The notes: generated by a model not told the origin, from the letters alone. DNA of 64,000 nucleotides from Polynucleobacter sp. es-EL-1 (GCF_018687975.1 NZ_CP061310.1:930001-994000); one strand, 5' to 3'. Counted from the first letter of the stretch, positions 33,991-44,540 are shown. A program made the numbers and translations.

Positions 33991-34710
33991 TTACATTCCC
34001 GCTAAGGAAAACTGACGTAATTTTTCAATGCTGGGTATTTGTACGCTTAAGCGACTCACGTTAGAAATTAAACCTAGATCAGCCATCGAGGCTAAAGCAC
34101 GACTAATGGTCTCAAACTTAACATCCATCATGAGGCCCATATCTTCCCGCTTAAATAATGGTGCAATAGCGAGACCGCTATCCCCCTCTTTCGCTAAACG
34201 TAAAAAGAAACGGGCAAGACGCAACTCAATACGTCCGGTATTAATCTCTGAAAACCAAGACTCGGATTGAGATAGTGCTTCACCCCATTTTTTAACAATC
34301 TGCCGGTGCAATCTGGGAGACTCCTCACCCAAGTTCTGAATAATGGGCTTAGGAATGCGACATAAATGGACATTGGATAAGGCTGCAGCCGAATGCGCAT
34401 AGCGCTCCTCAAGCAATGCCTCCATGCCAAACAAATCCCCTGGAACAACTAAACGGACAATTCGTCCAGAGCCATCAGAATTGACATGCAAAAGCTTGAT
34501 ATAGCCCTCGCGCAAAGTAAACAAATGGTTTGCAGATTCACCTTGACCATAAATTTGAGAGCCGGACTCAAAGCGCAAGTCATCAATTGGCTCATGAATC
34601 TTTGAGAAATCCTCTTCGTTCAGTTCCGCAAAAAGCGCAGAGCTTCTGATCGAGCAAGATAGGCAATCACTATTACCCTGCCATGCACTTTTAATTTCAA
34701 TTGTTTTCAT
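33991..34710 (-). CDS. Crp/Fnr family transcriptional regulator
   Basis: A 239-residue regulator with an N-terminal cAMP-binding-like beta-barrel and a C-terminal winged helix. The recognition helix contains E200-x-x-S203-R204 (FETISRALA), the FNR-type combination that reads TTGAT half-sites. Cysteines C16 and C19 (DCLSC) and C117 (HLCRIP) correspond to three of the four FNR cluster ligands. The fourth position is not Cys (Ala25). Oxygen sensing by a normal 4Fe-4S cluster is therefore doubtful. It may control the HiPIP or sox genes nearby; no consensus FNR box was found. Confidence 0.86.
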   Translation of the reverse strand: MKTIEIKSAWQGNSDCLSCSIRSSALFAELNEEDFSKIHEPIDDLRFESGSQIYGQGESANHLFTLREGYIKLLHVNSDGSGRIVRLVVPGDLFGMEALLEERYAHSAAALSNVHLCRIPKPIIQNLGEESPRLHRQIVKKWGEALSQSESWFSEINTGRIELRLARFFLRLAKEGDSGLAIAPLFKREDMGLMMDVKFETISRALASMADLGLISNVSRLSVQIPSIEKLRQFSLAGM

Positions 34711-34729
34711 TGCACTCTAGCAAAAGAAA

Positions 34730-35350
34730 TTAGCATTTTTTGGCAGTCAAACCTAGAAGAGCTGACATTCCAGTATGCCTAGCACCTTCAGAGAGCTCTT
34801 TTTCATAGCAGCAGAGATCCAGAATTTCAAAATCTTTAGCCAGATCACGAATCATTTCTTCGGTATAGAGATGATCAATTAATGATGGGCCGCCAGTTTT
34901 ATATTCGAGTTGCTTAGGGGTATAGCCTTGAAGAATTAAAATACCACCCGGCTTAAGAGATTGGTGTGCCTGCTTAAAAATCCGAGCGCGCATTTTGGGG
35001 TCAGCAAATTGAATGAATATTGCTATAACCGCATCATAAAACTGATCTTGCCAATCAAACCCATCCGAGTCAGACAAGCTATAAGAGACCTCAACTTGAT
35101 TTTCTTTTGCAAACTGCTTGGCCTTGGCTAGCGCAATATCAGATACATCAAAACCTGTGACTGACATACCTTGTTTGGCAAGCCACACTCCATTTCGCCC
35201 TTCTCCATCAGCAATGCAAAGAACCTGGTTTCCAGGTTTTAAAAAGATCTTTGCTTGCTGTACAAGATACTCATTCGGCTCTTTTCCAAAAATAAACTCT
35301 TCTTGATTAAAGCGTTCATTCCAAAATTGGGCGGCATCAGAAAAACTCAT
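34730..35350 (-). CDS. SAM-dependent class I methyltransferase
   Basis: A 206-residue Rossmann-fold methyltransferase. Motif I is VLCIADGEGRNGVWLAKQG (about residues 43-61), followed by the acidic Asp in VTGFDVSDIAL and the LKPGGILILQGYTP strand. The opening FWNERFNQEEFIFGKEPNEYL resembles the TehB/thiopurine-type group. The substrate is unknown. In this setting a sulfide or thiol methyltransferase is conceivable but not shown. It lies 19 bases upstream of the Fnr-like gene's terminal side, with the same orientation. Confidence 0.85.
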   Translation of the reverse strand: MSFSDAAQFWNERFNQEEFIFGKEPNEYLVQQAKIFLKPGNQVLCIADGEGRNGVWLAKQGMSVTGFDVSDIALAKAKQFAKENQVEVSYSLSDSDGFDWQDQFYDAVIAIFIQFADPKMRARIFKQAHQSLKPGGILILQGYTPKQLEYKTGGPSLIDHLYTEEMIRDLAKDFEILDLCCYEKELSEGARHTGMSALLGLTAKKC

Positions 35351-35378
35351 TCATAAACCTTTTCATGATTACTGCGTC

Positions 35379-36587
35379 TTACTTCTTAAGACCACCAACA
35401 AGATCGTTTTTTAAATCGATGATATTTTCGAGGCCAACAGCAATACGTACTAAACCGTCTGTAATGCCGGCAGCTCTACGTGCCTCAGGGCTGACCCTGC
35501 AATGCGTAGTGGTTGCAGGATGAGTAATGGTGCTACGAGTATCACCCAGATTAGCGGTAATAGAGCAAAGCTTAGTCTGGTTGATCAGTTTGAAGGCAGC
35601 TTTCTTTCCACCCTTCAAGGTAAAGGAAAGAATAGCACCACCTGCTTTTTGTTGGCGCATTGCTAATGCATGTTGAGGGTGAGACTTCAGACCGGGGTGA
35701 TAAACACGCTCCACTCCGGCTTGCTTTTCTAACCACTGAGCCAGTGCTAAAGCATTTTGACTTTGCTGTTTCATGCGTAGTTCAAGGGTTTCTAGACCTT
35801 TTAAAAACACCCAGGCGTTAAAAGCTGATAGTGTTGGGCCAGCAGTTCTCACGTATGGGAATACCTTGCCCATAATGAAATCATTACTACCCACAATCGC
35901 ACCACCAACTACCCTGCCTTGACCATCCAAGTACTTCGTTGCTGAATGAATAACTACATCAGCCCCAAGTGAAAGTGGTTTTTGCAATGCTGGAGTGCAG
36001 AAGCAGTTGTCCACAGCAAAAAGCGCCTTCGCCTTTTTTGCTATCTTAGCAATTGCCTTGATATCGGCAATCTCAGTTAGTGGATTGGATGGCGTTTCTA
36101 AATAAAATAGCTTGGTATTTTCTTGAACCGCATTTTGCCAGGCCTTGGAATCTGACAGATCCACATAAGTGGTTGTAATACCAAAGCGCCCCAGAATATT
36201 GCTAAACAATTGAATCGTTGCACCAAATACTGAGCGTGAGCAAACCACATGGTCGCCCGCTTGCAGATGAGACATAGCCATCGTCAGAATTGCAGCCATA
36301 CCTGAAGAAGTCGCAATACACGCATCTCCGCCTTCAAGTGCAGCAAGACGATCCTGAAACATACTCACCGTTGGATTGGTAAAGCGGGAATAGATAAAGC
36401 CTTGATCAGCATGGGCAAATCCATCTGCTGCTAATTCAGCACTATCAAAACAAAAGCTTGAAGTCAAAAATAACGCCTCAGAGTGTTCTTGATACTCGGC
36501 AGTTCGGCGTGTGCCGGCGCGCACTGCAATAGTCTCAGGCGCCAGCTTTGAAAAATCGGGTTTTTGGCGGGGTGTTTTGCTCTTCAT
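35379..36587 (-). CDS. metZ: O-succinylhomoserine sulfhydrylase
   Basis: A 402-residue PLP enzyme of the Cys/Met metabolism family that makes homocysteine from O-succinylhomoserine and sulfide. The PLP lysine lies in VIHSATKYLDGQGRVVGG (about residue 209). The ASSGMAAIL-type block (ATSSGMAAILTMAMSHL, near 96) and the terminal VSPEARRAAGITDGLVRIAVGLE fit MetZ. It follows purF in the same direction, the standard betaproteobacterial order. No SAM or cobalamin riboswitch is recognisable in its 69-base leader. Confidence 0.93.
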   Translation of the reverse strand: MKSKTPRQKPDFSKLAPETIAVRAGTRRTAEYQEHSEALFLTSSFCFDSAELAADGFAHADQGFIYSRFTNPTVSMFQDRLAALEGGDACIATSSGMAAILTMAMSHLQAGDHVVCSRSVFGATIQLFSNILGRFGITTTYVDLSDSKAWQNAVQENTKLFYLETPSNPLTEIADIKAIAKIAKKAKALFAVDNCFCTPALQKPLSLGADVVIHSATKYLDGQGRVVGGAIVGSNDFIMGKVFPYVRTAGPTLSAFNAWVFLKGLETLELRMKQQSQNALALAQWLEKQAGVERVYHPGLKSHPQHALAMRQQKAGGAILSFTLKGGKKAAFKLINQTKLCSITANLGDTRSTITHPATTTHCRVSPEARRAAGITDGLVRIAVGLENIIDLKNDLVGGLKK

Positions 36588-36656
36588 CCTGCTATTTTGA
36601 CACCGAATTCAGAATTTCACTTGGACCCGCATATCCAGGTAATTCCGCTGTTGTTT

Positions 36657-38195
36657 TTAATCTTCAGTAGCCAAATGGAGATGAAGCTGTGAACGGGCAA
36701 AATCGCTGGAGTCTCGTTGACGATCCGCTTTAGCTTCAGAGGTATTTCTAGCAGCTTCAAGTGCATCTAAGTAGGACTCATTGATATCACCGGTAATGTA
36801 GTGACCATCAAAACAGGAGGCTTCAAAGTTCTGAATATTGGGATTGACATCCTTAACGGCCTGCTTCATATCTTCAATACTCTGATAGATTAACTGGTCT
36901 GCGCCAATCATCTTATTAATCTCTTCATCTGTGCGGCCATATGCAACTAGCTCGCTGCGGGTTGGCATATCAATACCATAGACATTCGGGAAGCGTACTG
37001 GGGGTGCAGCAGAAGCAAAGATCACTTTCTTAGCACCAGACTCCCGAGCCATTTGCACAATTTCAAATGAGGTTGTGCCGCGAACAATCGAGTCATCGAC
37101 AATTAATACCGTTTTATCTTTGAACTCAATACGCATGGCATTGAGTTTCTGGCGTACAGATTTTTTACGCACGGCCTGGCCAGGCATGATGAACGTTCTA
37201 CCGATATAGCGATTTTTAAAGAAGCCTTCACGGTAATCAACGCCCAAACGCTTAGCTACTTGCATTGCTGCAGGACGACTGGAGTCAGGGATTGGCATCA
37301 CCACATCAATTTCACCAGGAATCGTTTCCTTGCGAATCTTCTCTGCCAAATAATCACCCATACGCATACGTACGTTATATACCGTGACGCCATCAATCGT
37401 GGAATCTGGGCGAGCCATGTAGACATACTCAAAAATACAAGGCGTTAATACGGCATCAGCAACACATTGACGTGAATAAAAATTACCATCGATATCAATG
37501 TAAATAGCTTCACCAGGATTGACATCACGAACAAAAGTAAAGCCCAAGCCCTCAAGTGCAACAGACTCAGATGCAATCATCCACTCTGGACCTTTGGGGG
37601 TGTCAATCCGACCAATACAGAGCGGACGAATTCCAAATGGATCCCGAAACGCTAATAAACCGTAGCCTGCAATCAGAGATACAACAGCATAAGAACCTTT
37701 AACCCGCTTGGTGACTTCGGTGACCGCATTAAACATTGCCCCTTCATCTAAAGCAGCGCTGTTAGTTTCTTTTTGCAATTCGTCAGCCAGGACATTGAGT
37801 AATACCTCAGTATCAGAGCTGGTATTAATGTGACGACGATCACGATAAGCCATCTCTACCCTGAGGCTAGGTGCATTCGTGAGATTACCGTTGTGCGCCA
37901 AGATAATGCCGTACGGCGCACTAACGTAGAAAGGCTGAGCCTCCTCTTCGCTGCTTGCAGAGCCCGCAGTGGGATAGCGCACTTGGCCAATCCCAGCGTT
38001 ACCGAGCAAACTACGCATATTACGTGTTCTAAAGACGTCACGCACCAGGCCATTGGCCTTGTGCATAGTGAATGAATTACCATTCATCGTTGCAATACCT
38101 GCTGCATCTTGTCCACGATGTTGCAACAGCAGCAATGCATCGTAAAGAAGTTGGTTAACAGGAGTATGGGAAACAGTTCCGACGACGCCGCACAT
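36657..38195 (-). CDS. purF: Amidophosphoribosyltransferase
   Basis: It catalyses the first committed step of purine synthesis. The N-terminal nucleophile is Cys2 in MCGVVGTVSH (Met removed). The glutaminase domain carries HRGQDAAGIAT, and the PRPP-binding loop is VLIVDDSIVRGTTSFEIV near residue 362. Length (512 aa) is normal. cvpA lies 4 bases upstream, the common cvpA-purF pair. Confidence 0.97.
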   Translation of the reverse strand: MCGVVGTVSHTPVNQLLYDALLLLQHRGQDAAGIATMNGNSFTMHKANGLVRDVFRTRNMRSLLGNAGIGQVRYPTAGSASSEEEAQPFYVSAPYGIILAHNGNLTNAPSLRVEMAYRDRRHINTSSDTEVLLNVLADELQKETNSAALDEGAMFNAVTEVTKRVKGSYAVVSLIAGYGLLAFRDPFGIRPLCIGRIDTPKGPEWMIASESVALEGLGFTFVRDVNPGEAIYIDIDGNFYSRQCVADAVLTPCIFEYVYMARPDSTIDGVTVYNVRMRMGDYLAEKIRKETIPGEIDVVMPIPDSSRPAAMQVAKRLGVDYREGFFKNRYIGRTFIMPGQAVRKKSVRQKLNAMRIEFKDKTVLIVDDSIVRGTTSFEIVQMARESGAKKVIFASAAPPVRFPNVYGIDMPTRSELVAYGRTDEEINKMIGADQLIYQSIEDMKQAVKDVNPNIQNFEASCFDGHYITGDINESYLDALEAARNTSEAKADRQRDSSDFARSQLHLHLATED

Positions 38196-38199
38196 AAGC

Positions 38200-38766
38200 C
38201 TAGATCCCTATTGTTAATGAAGGTGTAATCGTTGGTGTAATTTTAGGCATTGCATCACCTAATTTTTTTGCCCAGTCTGCAGGCAACCAGCCTTTAATCA
38301 GCCCCGTTGCCATATCAATAGCAGGCCGGGTGATGGCTTTCTGCCATGCAACACTTTGCGGAATAGGTGTTAAGGCGGCAAGCGTAGCGGCAACTATAAC
38401 AACCAAGCCACCCCGCAGCAGGCCAAACACCAAACCTAGAAAACGATCAGTCAGACTCAAGCCAGCAGAAAGAATAATCTTCTGAATAACTCCACCGAGC
38501 AATCCACAAATAATCAAAGTCAAAATAAAGAGTATGAGAAAGCTCACGCCCAAACTTAAGAGCTCATCCATATGAAAACTGGAGAGCCATTCAGTAGCAA
38601 GATAGTTGGTGTAATGGTAAGCAACCCACGCAGCAATAAACCAGGAAGCAAGTGCCAGGACCTCTTTAAACAACCCCCTAGAGATACCAATGAGTGCGGA
38701 TACCAAAAGCACGACCAGGGTGAAATAATCCACCGCTGTTAAATTGAGGGTGGATAAGAATTCCAT
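38200..38766 (-). CDS. cvpA: CvpA family membrane protein
   Basis: A 188-residue inner-membrane protein with four predicted membrane spans. It opens with NLTAVDYFTLVVLLVSALIGISRGLFKE, the conserved CvpA start. CvpA is needed for colicin V secretion and for envelope resistance in enterobacteria; its molecular role is unclear. Its ATG overlaps the stop of the SPOR gene by one base. Confidence 0.93.
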   Translation of the reverse strand: MEFLSTLNLTAVDYFTLVVLLVSALIGISRGLFKEVLALASWFIAAWVAYHYTNYLATEWLSSFHMDELLSLGVSFLILFILTLIICGLLGGVIQKIILSAGLSLTDRFLGLVFGLLRGGLVVIVAATLAALTPIPQSVAWQKAITRPAIDMATGLIKGWLPADWAKKLGDAMPKITPTITPSLTIGI

Positions 38767-39566
38767 TAATTGGCCCCAACCTCAACAAGGCGAGGAGTCA
38801 GGCCCATAGCTTTGACCTTCTTCTCAGCAACTTCAGCTACCTCTTTATCAGTAAAAGGGCCAGCGCGTAGAACATAGAGTTTGGTGCCATCCGAACTGGT
38901 TTTATTAATCACATAGTTCGGAATTTTTTGCTCTTTCATTTTGCTAATCCAGCCCTTGGCACGTTCTTCAGAAGCAAAGGCGCCGATCTGGATTACAAAC
39001 TTGCCAGAAGCAGATAATTTTTTAGGTATTTCTTCACTAGATGCCTTAGGGGAAGGTGGAGCAACCACTTCCTCACCCGCAGCCAATCCCATAACCGACC
39101 CTTTAGCGGGAGCTGGTGTTGATTTGATTTCTGGCTTAGCTTCAAGTTTAGGCTCAATAGCTGCTGAAGGCGCAGACTTTGCAGCTAAAGCTTCGGTCTC
39201 TTTTGGCGCCGATTCAGTAGCAACGACAGGCTTAGATTTTTCTTCTTGCGCTTGTGAATTGAGTGTAGGACTTGGTAGGCTAGTGACAATATTGATTGCG
39301 ATATCGTTGTTAAAAGACTTGGGTTTGTCATCTAAGATGCGAGGCAATCCCACTACCGCTATTGCAACCAATACGGCAGCACCGATTAAACGGTGACGAG
39401 CACGTTGCTGTTCTGGATCTTCAGTTAAAGCGAGCTCTTCGCTTTCTTGAGCCCTCTGAAAACTACGCGGGGCTAATTTATTAACGGTACGACGATCCCT
39501 CACCGAACCTTGATTAAGGTTATCAGTCTCAGGGTTTCGCTTAAAAAGCTTCGATAAACGAATCAT
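38766..39566 (-). CDS. SPOR domain protein (DedD-like)
   Basis: A 266-residue protein with one membrane span at about 60-76 (LIGAAVLVAIAVVGLPRIL). A long Ala/Pro/Glu-Lys linker follows, then a C-terminal SPOR domain from about 188 (GKFVIQIGAFASEERAKGW to PRLVEVG). SPOR domains bind denuded septal glycan, so a cell-division role is expected. Position between folC and cvpA matches dedD. The linker is low complexity. Confidence 0.9.
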   Translation of the reverse strand: MIRLSKLFKRNPETDNLNQGSVRDRRTVNKLAPRSFQRAQESEELALTEDPEQQRARHRLIGAAVLVAIAVVGLPRILDDKPKSFNNDIAINIVTSLPSPTLNSQAQEEKSKPVVATESAPKETEALAAKSAPSAAIEPKLEAKPEIKSTPAPAKGSVMGLAAGEEVVAPPSPKASSEEIPKKLSASGKFVIQIGAFASEERAKGWISKMKEQKIPNYVINKTSSDGTKLYVLRAGPFTDKEVAEVAEKKVKAMGLTPRLVEVGAN

Positions 39567-39569
39567 GGA

Positions 39570-40895
39570 TCAATGCGCCTGGTTGTTTCGATAAGCCATT
39601 ACGCCGGCAACGGTATAGAAGGATCCGAAGATGACAATTCTATCACCCTCGCCTGCCTTGGATAGCGCTTTTTGATAGGCTAAAGCTGGTTCAGGAAAGC
39701 ATTCTATCCCCCCGTCTGCACCATTTTTTTCGGCCACACCAAGCTCCATAAGCTTGAGGGCTAGATCTTGAGCGCTAGCCGCCCTAGGCGTTGGCAAATC
39801 CGTACAAAACCAAAAATCCACGCTATCAAGCAAGGGCTTAATTACCCCGGAAATATCCTTATCTGCCATTGCGCCAAAAATAGCAAATGTATAAGGGTGA
39901 TAGCCCATCTTATCGAGGCCTTGACCCAGGGTTGCGGCTGCATGCGGGTTGTGCGCCACATCCAATACCACCGTTGGCTGACCCGGCAGAACCTGAAAGC
40001 GGCCTGGTAACTCCACTAAGGCAAAGCCATTGCGAATATCTTGAGCGCTTACCGGCAGGCGTTGATGCAATGCCATGAGGGCAGCAATCACCGCGGAGGC
40101 ATTTAAGATCTGGTTTGCGCCCCGTAAAGCTGGATAACCTAAGCCGCTAAAGCGTTTTTGTCGCCCCGCCCAGCCCCACTGTTGCTTATCCCCCTGAAAA
40201 TTGAAGTCACGACCCTGTAGCCATAAGTCACAGCCGAGTTTTTCAGCGTAATCAATCAAAGTTTGCGGCGGAACAGGATCACCACAAATTGCAATGGCAC
40301 CAGGTCGAAAAACACCAGCTTTTTCAAGGGCGATTACTTCGCGCGTCCCGCCTAAAAAGTCAGCATGATCTATATCGATACTGGTTACTATGGCGCAATC
40401 GGCATCCACAATATTGACAGCATCTAAGCGACCACCCATACCCACTTCTAAGACCACCGCATCTAAATTGGCTTGCGCAAATAGATGCATGATGGCTAAG
40501 GTCGTAAATTCAAAATAAGTGAGTGTTGGTGGGTTTGGAAGACTAACTCTAGCTCGCTCTACAGCTTCAAAATGTTTCAGTAAAAGACCATCCTTAACCT
40601 CTTCACCATTAACCCGAGCGCGTTCATTAAATACCAAGAGGTGTGGTGACATGTGGCATCCCACTTTATAGCCAGATGCCAACAAAATGCTTTCGAGGTA
40701 TGCGCAAGTTGAGCCCTTGCCATTGGTACCAGCCACGGTAATTACTGGACAATCAAATTGCAGGCCAAGAGCCTCTTTGACTCGACCAATTCTTGCTAGA
40801 CCCATATCGATACCGACTGGGTGAGCAGTTTCTAGGTGCTTAAGCCAAGCCTCTAGGCTATTAAATAGAACGGGGGGCTGAGTTGGGGTAGTCAA
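39570..40895 (-). CDS. folC: Dihydrofolate/folylpolyglutamate synthase
   Basis: A 441-residue Mur-ligase-fold enzyme that adds glutamate to folates. HPVGIDMGLARI is near the start, the P-loop is ITVAGTNGKGSTCAYLE (about 52-68), and DAVVLEVGMGGRLDAVN and LDVAHNPHA follow in family order. It starts with TTG at 40893-40895, 5 bases after the accD stop. No ATG or GTG lies in frame before the conserved part. Confidence 0.95.
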   Translation of the reverse strand: MTTPTQPPVLFNSLEAWLKHLETAHPVGIDMGLARIGRVKEALGLQFDCPVITVAGTNGKGSTCAYLESILLASGYKVGCHMSPHLLVFNERARVNGEEVKDGLLLKHFEAVERARVSLPNPPTLTYFEFTTLAIMHLFAQANLDAVVLEVGMGGRLDAVNIVDADCAIVTSIDIDHADFLGGTREVIALEKAGVFRPGAIAICGDPVPPQTLIDYAEKLGCDLWLQGRDFNFQGDKQQWGWAGRQKRFSGLGYPALRGANQILNASAVIAALMALHQRLPVSAQDIRNGFALVELPGRFQVLPGQPTVVLDVAHNPHAAATLGQGLDKMGYHPYTFAIFGAMADKDISGVIKPLLDSVDFWFCTDLPTPRAASAQDLALKLMELGVAEKNGADGGIECFPEPALAYQKALSKAGEGDRIVIFGSFYTVAGVMAYRNNQAH

Positions 40896-40900
40896 GCGCG

Positions 40901-41788
40901 TTAAACGGCTGCGCCACCCGCAATCGCAGGCTCAGGAAGTTGCTGCAGCAAAGCCAACAAACGAGCAATTTCAGCACGCATTTGACGGCGATCAACAATC
41001 ATGTCAATGCCACCCTTTTGCATTAAAAACTCGGAGCGTTGAAAACCTTCAGGAAGTTTTTCTCGAACAGTTTGCTCGATGACGCGTGGGCCAGCAAAAC
41101 CAATTAAGGCTTTTGGTTCTGCCATCACGACATCACCCATAAAGGCAAAGCTCGCTGAAATACCACCCATAGTTGGATCTGTCAAAACACTGATGTACGG
41201 AAGACCTTTTTTAGACAGCAAGGTCAGCATGGAATTGGTTTTAGCCATCTGAAACAATGAGAGCAAACTCTCTTGCATACGAGCGCCACCAGTAGCAGTG
41301 ATACAGATAAACGCACACTTTTTAGCAATCGCTTCTTGAACCCCGCGAGCAAAACGCTCTCCAACTACGGAGCCCATAGATCCACCCATATACTGAAACT
41401 CAAAACATGCAGCGACAACAGGAATGCTCTCGATCTTGCCGCCCAACACAATTAAGGCCTCGGACTCTCCGGAGGCGTCTGTAGCCTCCTTTAGGCGATC
41501 GGGGTATTTTTTTGAATCTTTAAATTTCAGTGGGTCAATTGGATAGATGTCAGCACCAATCTCATAACGACCCTTGGGATCTAGCAAACTATCAAGGCGT
41601 TGGCGCGCACCAATACGCATATGGTGACTGCATTTCGGACATACGGATAAGTTGGCCTCAATATCAGTGCTGTACAGAACCGTTTCACAACCAGGGCACT
41701 TTACCCATAAACCCTCGGGAACCGACTTACGATTTGCAGGATCGGTATGCTGAATTTGGGGAGGGAGTAATTTATCGATCCAGCTCAT
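40901..41788 (-). CDS. accD: Acetyl-CoA carboxylase carboxyltransferase subunit beta
   Basis: It transfers the carboxyl group from biotin to acetyl-CoA, in complex with AccA. The N-terminal zinc ribbon has [12 protein letters not shown] and [14 protein letters not shown] (cysteines near 31, 34, 50 and 53). The crotonase-like core includes [21 protein letters not shown] and [14 protein letters not shown]. Length (295 aa) is normal. It lies between trpA and folC, as in most beta- and gammaproteobacteria. Confidence 0.97.
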   Translation of the reverse strand: MSWIDKLLPPQIQHTDPANRKSVPEGLWVKCPGCETVLYSTDIEANLSVCPKCSHHMRIGARQRLDSLLDPKGRYEIGADIYPIDPLKFKDSKKYPDRLKEATDASGESEALIVLGGKIESIPVVAACFEFQYMGGSMGSVVGERFARGVQEAIAKKCAFICITATGGARMQESLLSLFQMAKTNSMLTLLSKKGLPYISVLTDPTMGGISASFAFMGDVVMAEPKALIGFAGPRVIEQTVREKLPEGFQRSEFLMQKGGIDMIVDRRQMRAEIARLLALLQQLPEPAIAGGAAV

Positions 41789-41807
41789 TCGTTTTCCATC
41801 CAGGGTA

Positions 41808-42605
41808 TTAACTGTCTAAAGCAACGCGAATTTCACGTATAAAGGTTTCCAGTGATTGTACTGCCTGGCCTGGTCCAGCCTCCTCCAAAAGACGAATAAT
41901 CCGACTACCAATTACCACCGCATCCGCAGTTTTAGACACCGTACGGGCGCTTTGGGCATCATTAATACCAAAACCAACGGCAATGGGAATATCCGTTTCT
42001 TCACGAATTTTAGGAATAATGCTGGCTACATCCTGGGTATTCAGATGGGATGCCCCAGTTACCCCCCTCATAGACACGTAATAGATATAACCAGAAGCTA
42101 TTTTGGCAGCCTCCTTGATGCGTTCATGGGATGACGTGGGCGCTAGAAGGAAAATCGGATCTACCCCCGCTACCCGCATTCTTGCAGCAAAATCAACACA
42201 CTCTTCTGGCGGGTAATCCACCACCAGAACACCATCCACCCCTGCAGCTTTAGCCTCGGTAGCAAAGCGCTCTGCACCCATTTGCTCAACCGGATTGGCA
42301 TAACCCATCAGAACAACTGGCGTATTGGCATCATTTTTACGAAACTCTCGCACCATTTCTAAACAGCTGCGCAATGTAACGCCCTGGGTTAATGCACGCT
42401 CGGAAGAGCGTTGAATTACCGGCCCATCAGCCATGGGGTCTGAAAAAGGCACACCCAGTTCGATCACATTAGCACCACCCCTGACCAGTGCGTGCATCAA
42501 CTCGACGGTTAATGCTGGATCTGGGTCACCAGCAGTAATGAAAGGAATTAAACCCTTCTTACCATTGGCTTTTAATTCTTTAAATAGAGCGGTAATTTTT
42601 GACAT
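41808..42605 (-). CDS. trpA: Tryptophan synthase alpha subunit
   Basis: It cleaves indole-3-glycerol phosphate to indole. The catalytic Glu lies in [20 protein letters not shown] (about residue 50) and the catalytic Asp in [12 protein letters not shown] (about 131). The phosphate loop [12 protein letters not shown] follows near 216. Length is 265 aa. It follows trpB by 38 bases in the trpF-trpB-trpA series. Confidence 0.97.
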   Translation of the reverse strand: MSKITALFKELKANGKKGLIPFITAGDPDPALTVELMHALVRGGANVIELGVPFSDPMADGPVIQRSSERALTQGVTLRSCLEMVREFRKNDANTPVVLMGYANPVEQMGAERFATEAKAAGVDGVLVVDYPPEECVDFAARMRVAGVDPIFLLAPTSSHERIKEAAKIASGYIYYVSMRGVTGASHLNTQDVASIIPKIREETDIPIAVGFGINDAQSARTVSKTADAVVIGSRIIRLLEEAGPGQAVQSLETFIREIRVALDS

Positions 42606-42643
42606 AAAAGTTCAGAGTAAATAAAAAGGCTGAAGGTAAAAAA

Positions 42644-43837
42644 TTAACCCTCAGAGCCAGTAGCCTGAGCAACGGTGTGCATATCCTTATCACCACGGCC
42701 AGATAAATTGACCAAAATAGTCTTATCTTTTGGCAGTGTCTTGGCCAACTTACAGGCGTAAGCAATCGCATGCGATGACTCCAAAGCTGGGATGATGCCC
42801 TCAATGCGACAGCAATCATGAAATGCTTGGAGTGCTTCTTCATCGGTGATGGCAACGTAGTCAGCACGGCCTGAATCTTTCAACCAGGCATGCTCTGGAC
42901 CAACGCCTGGATAATCCATGCCAGCAGAAACGGAGTGCGTTTCAGAAATTTGCCCGTTCTCATCTTGTAATAAATAGGTCCGATTACCGTGCAATACGCC
43001 AGGCTTACCAACGCATAGCGCTGCTGAATGGAGACCGCTACCGAGGCCATGGCCAGCTGCCTCAACGCCAACCAGTTGAACTTCTGGGTAATCAATGTAG
43101 GGATAGAAAATACCCATGGCATTAGATCCACCGCCGACACAAGCTAGAACAAAATCAGGCTGACGTCCAGTCATCTCCGGCATTTGAACTTTGCACTCTT
43201 CACCAATCACGCTCTGAAAATCTCGGACCATCATCGGATAAGGGTGAGGACCTGCAACCGTGCCAATGATGTAGAAAGTATTTTCAACATTCGTCACCCA
43301 ATCACGCATCGCTTCATTGAGCGCATCTTTGAGTGTTTTTGTACCCGACTCAACCGGCACTACTTTGGCACCGAGCAATTTCATACGGAAAACGTTTTGG
43401 GCTTGACGAGCTACGTCAACAGATCCTTGGTAAACCGTGCAATCCAAACCAAAACGCGCGCAAATGGTTGCAGTAGCAACGCCATGTTGACCAGCTCCTG
43501 TTTCGGCGATGATGCGCGGCTTGCCCATACGCTTAGCCAACATCGCCTGACCAATCACATTATTAATTTTGTGCGCGCCAGTATGGTTTAAATCTTCACG
43601 CTTAAGGTAGATCTGCGCGCCGCCTAATATTTCACTCCAGCGTTTAGCGTGGTAGACAGGCGATGGACGGCCGACAAAATGTTTTAGTTCGTAATGAAAT
43701 TCTTCTAAAAATTCTGGATCGTATTGATACTTCGCATAAGCTGCTTTGAGTTCATCTAATGCAAACATCAATGTCTCTGAAACAAATACACCACCGTAAG
43801 GACCAAAGTGTCCTCGTGCATCTGGCTTATCGTACAT
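42644..43837 (-). CDS. trpB: Tryptophan synthase beta subunit
   Basis: It condenses indole with serine using PLP. The PLP lysine is in [14 protein letters not shown] (about residue 89), and [12 protein letters not shown] and [11 protein letters not shown] (phosphate loop, near 235) are intact. Length (397 aa) is normal for TrpB1. It is translated 28 bases after trpF in the same operon. No trp leader peptide or attenuator was seen in the gap. Confidence 0.98.
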   Translation of the reverse strand: MYDKPDARGHFGPYGGVFVSETLMFALDELKAAYAKYQYDPEFLEEFHYELKHFVGRPSPVYHAKRWSEILGGAQIYLKREDLNHTGAHKINNVIGQAMLAKRMGKPRIIAETGAGQHGVATATICARFGLDCTVYQGSVDVARQAQNVFRMKLLGAKVVPVESGTKTLKDALNEAMRDWVTNVENTFYIIGTVAGPHPYPMMVRDFQSVIGEECKVQMPEMTGRQPDFVLACVGGGSNAMGIFYPYIDYPEVQLVGVEAAGHGLGSGLHSAALCVGKPGVLHGNRTYLLQDENGQISETHSVSAGMDYPGVGPEHAWLKDSGRADYVAITDEEALQAFHDCCRIEGIIPALESSHAIAYACKLAKTLPKDKTILVNLSGRGDKDMHTVAQATGSEG

Positions 43838-43865
43838 AGTTACCTCTTAGATTGTTTACAGCAAA

Positions 43866-44540
43866 TTAGGGTGATGCATTCGCATCGGCTGCACGCACTG
43901 CTTGAATAAATTGCTTCATCAGGGCGTGATCTTTTACACCCTTGCTGATTTCTACGCCACTTGAGACGTCAACCGCGCATGGATGCAGACGAGCAATCGC
44001 TTCGCCCACGTTGTGAACGTTCAACCCACCACTCAAAACGACCTGAGGCGCGTTTGCGCTTATCCATGCTTGTGGTATTCCTTGCCAATCAAAGGGAACG
44101 CCCCCTCCTCCATAGCCCTCAACTAGGGCATCGAGCAAAAAGGCATTTGCTTGACCATATTGTAGGGAAAAATCCTCAAAAGGGAACTGCGCCCCAATAC
44201 GCGCCGCTTTTATCCAGGGTTGCCCAGCCGCAAGCCTCTGACAGTCCTCTGGGGTCTCATCCCCATGAAATTGCCATAAAGTAATCGGTGCAACCGCTCT
44301 AATGGCCTCAAATTGGGCATCTGAGGCATTTACTACTAGGCCAACAGCATCAACCCCGGCAGGTAAGCGGGTTATCAAAGAAGCAGCGATATTGGGAGTA
44401 ACGGCCCGTGGACTTGGGGGGTAAAAAACAAAACCTACGGCATCGACCCCAGCTGCCACAGCCGCGTCAATGTCAGCAGGCGTCTTGAGACCACAGATTT
44501 TGACTCTGGTACGCCCTGCTGAGTAATTGAGTAAGCCCAT
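43866..44540 (-). CDS. trpF: Phosphoribosylanthranilate isomerase
   Basis: A 224-residue TIM-barrel enzyme of tryptophan synthesis. The catalytic Cys is in RVKICGLKTPADID (about residue 16) and the catalytic Asp in NAFLLDALVEGYGGGG (about 137). LSGGLNVHNV and AVDVSSGVEISKGVKDH complete the phosphate site. It heads the trpFBA part and lies 34 bases after truA. Confidence 0.95.
   Translation of the reverse strand: MGLLNYSAGRTRVKICGLKTPADIDAAVAAGVDAVGFVFYPPSPRAVTPNIAASLITRLPAGVDAVGLVVNASDAQFEAIRAVAPITLWQFHGDETPEDCQRLAAGQPWIKAARIGAQFPFEDFSLQYGQANAFLLDALVEGYGGGGVPFDWQGIPQAWISANAPQVVLSGGLNVHNVGEAIARLHPCAVDVSSGVEISKGVKDHALMKQFIQAVRAADANASP

Noticed and set aside
36588..36656. Possible SAM riboswitch before metZ
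   Set aside because: The leader is only 69 bases and shows none of the paired elements of a SAM riboswitch.
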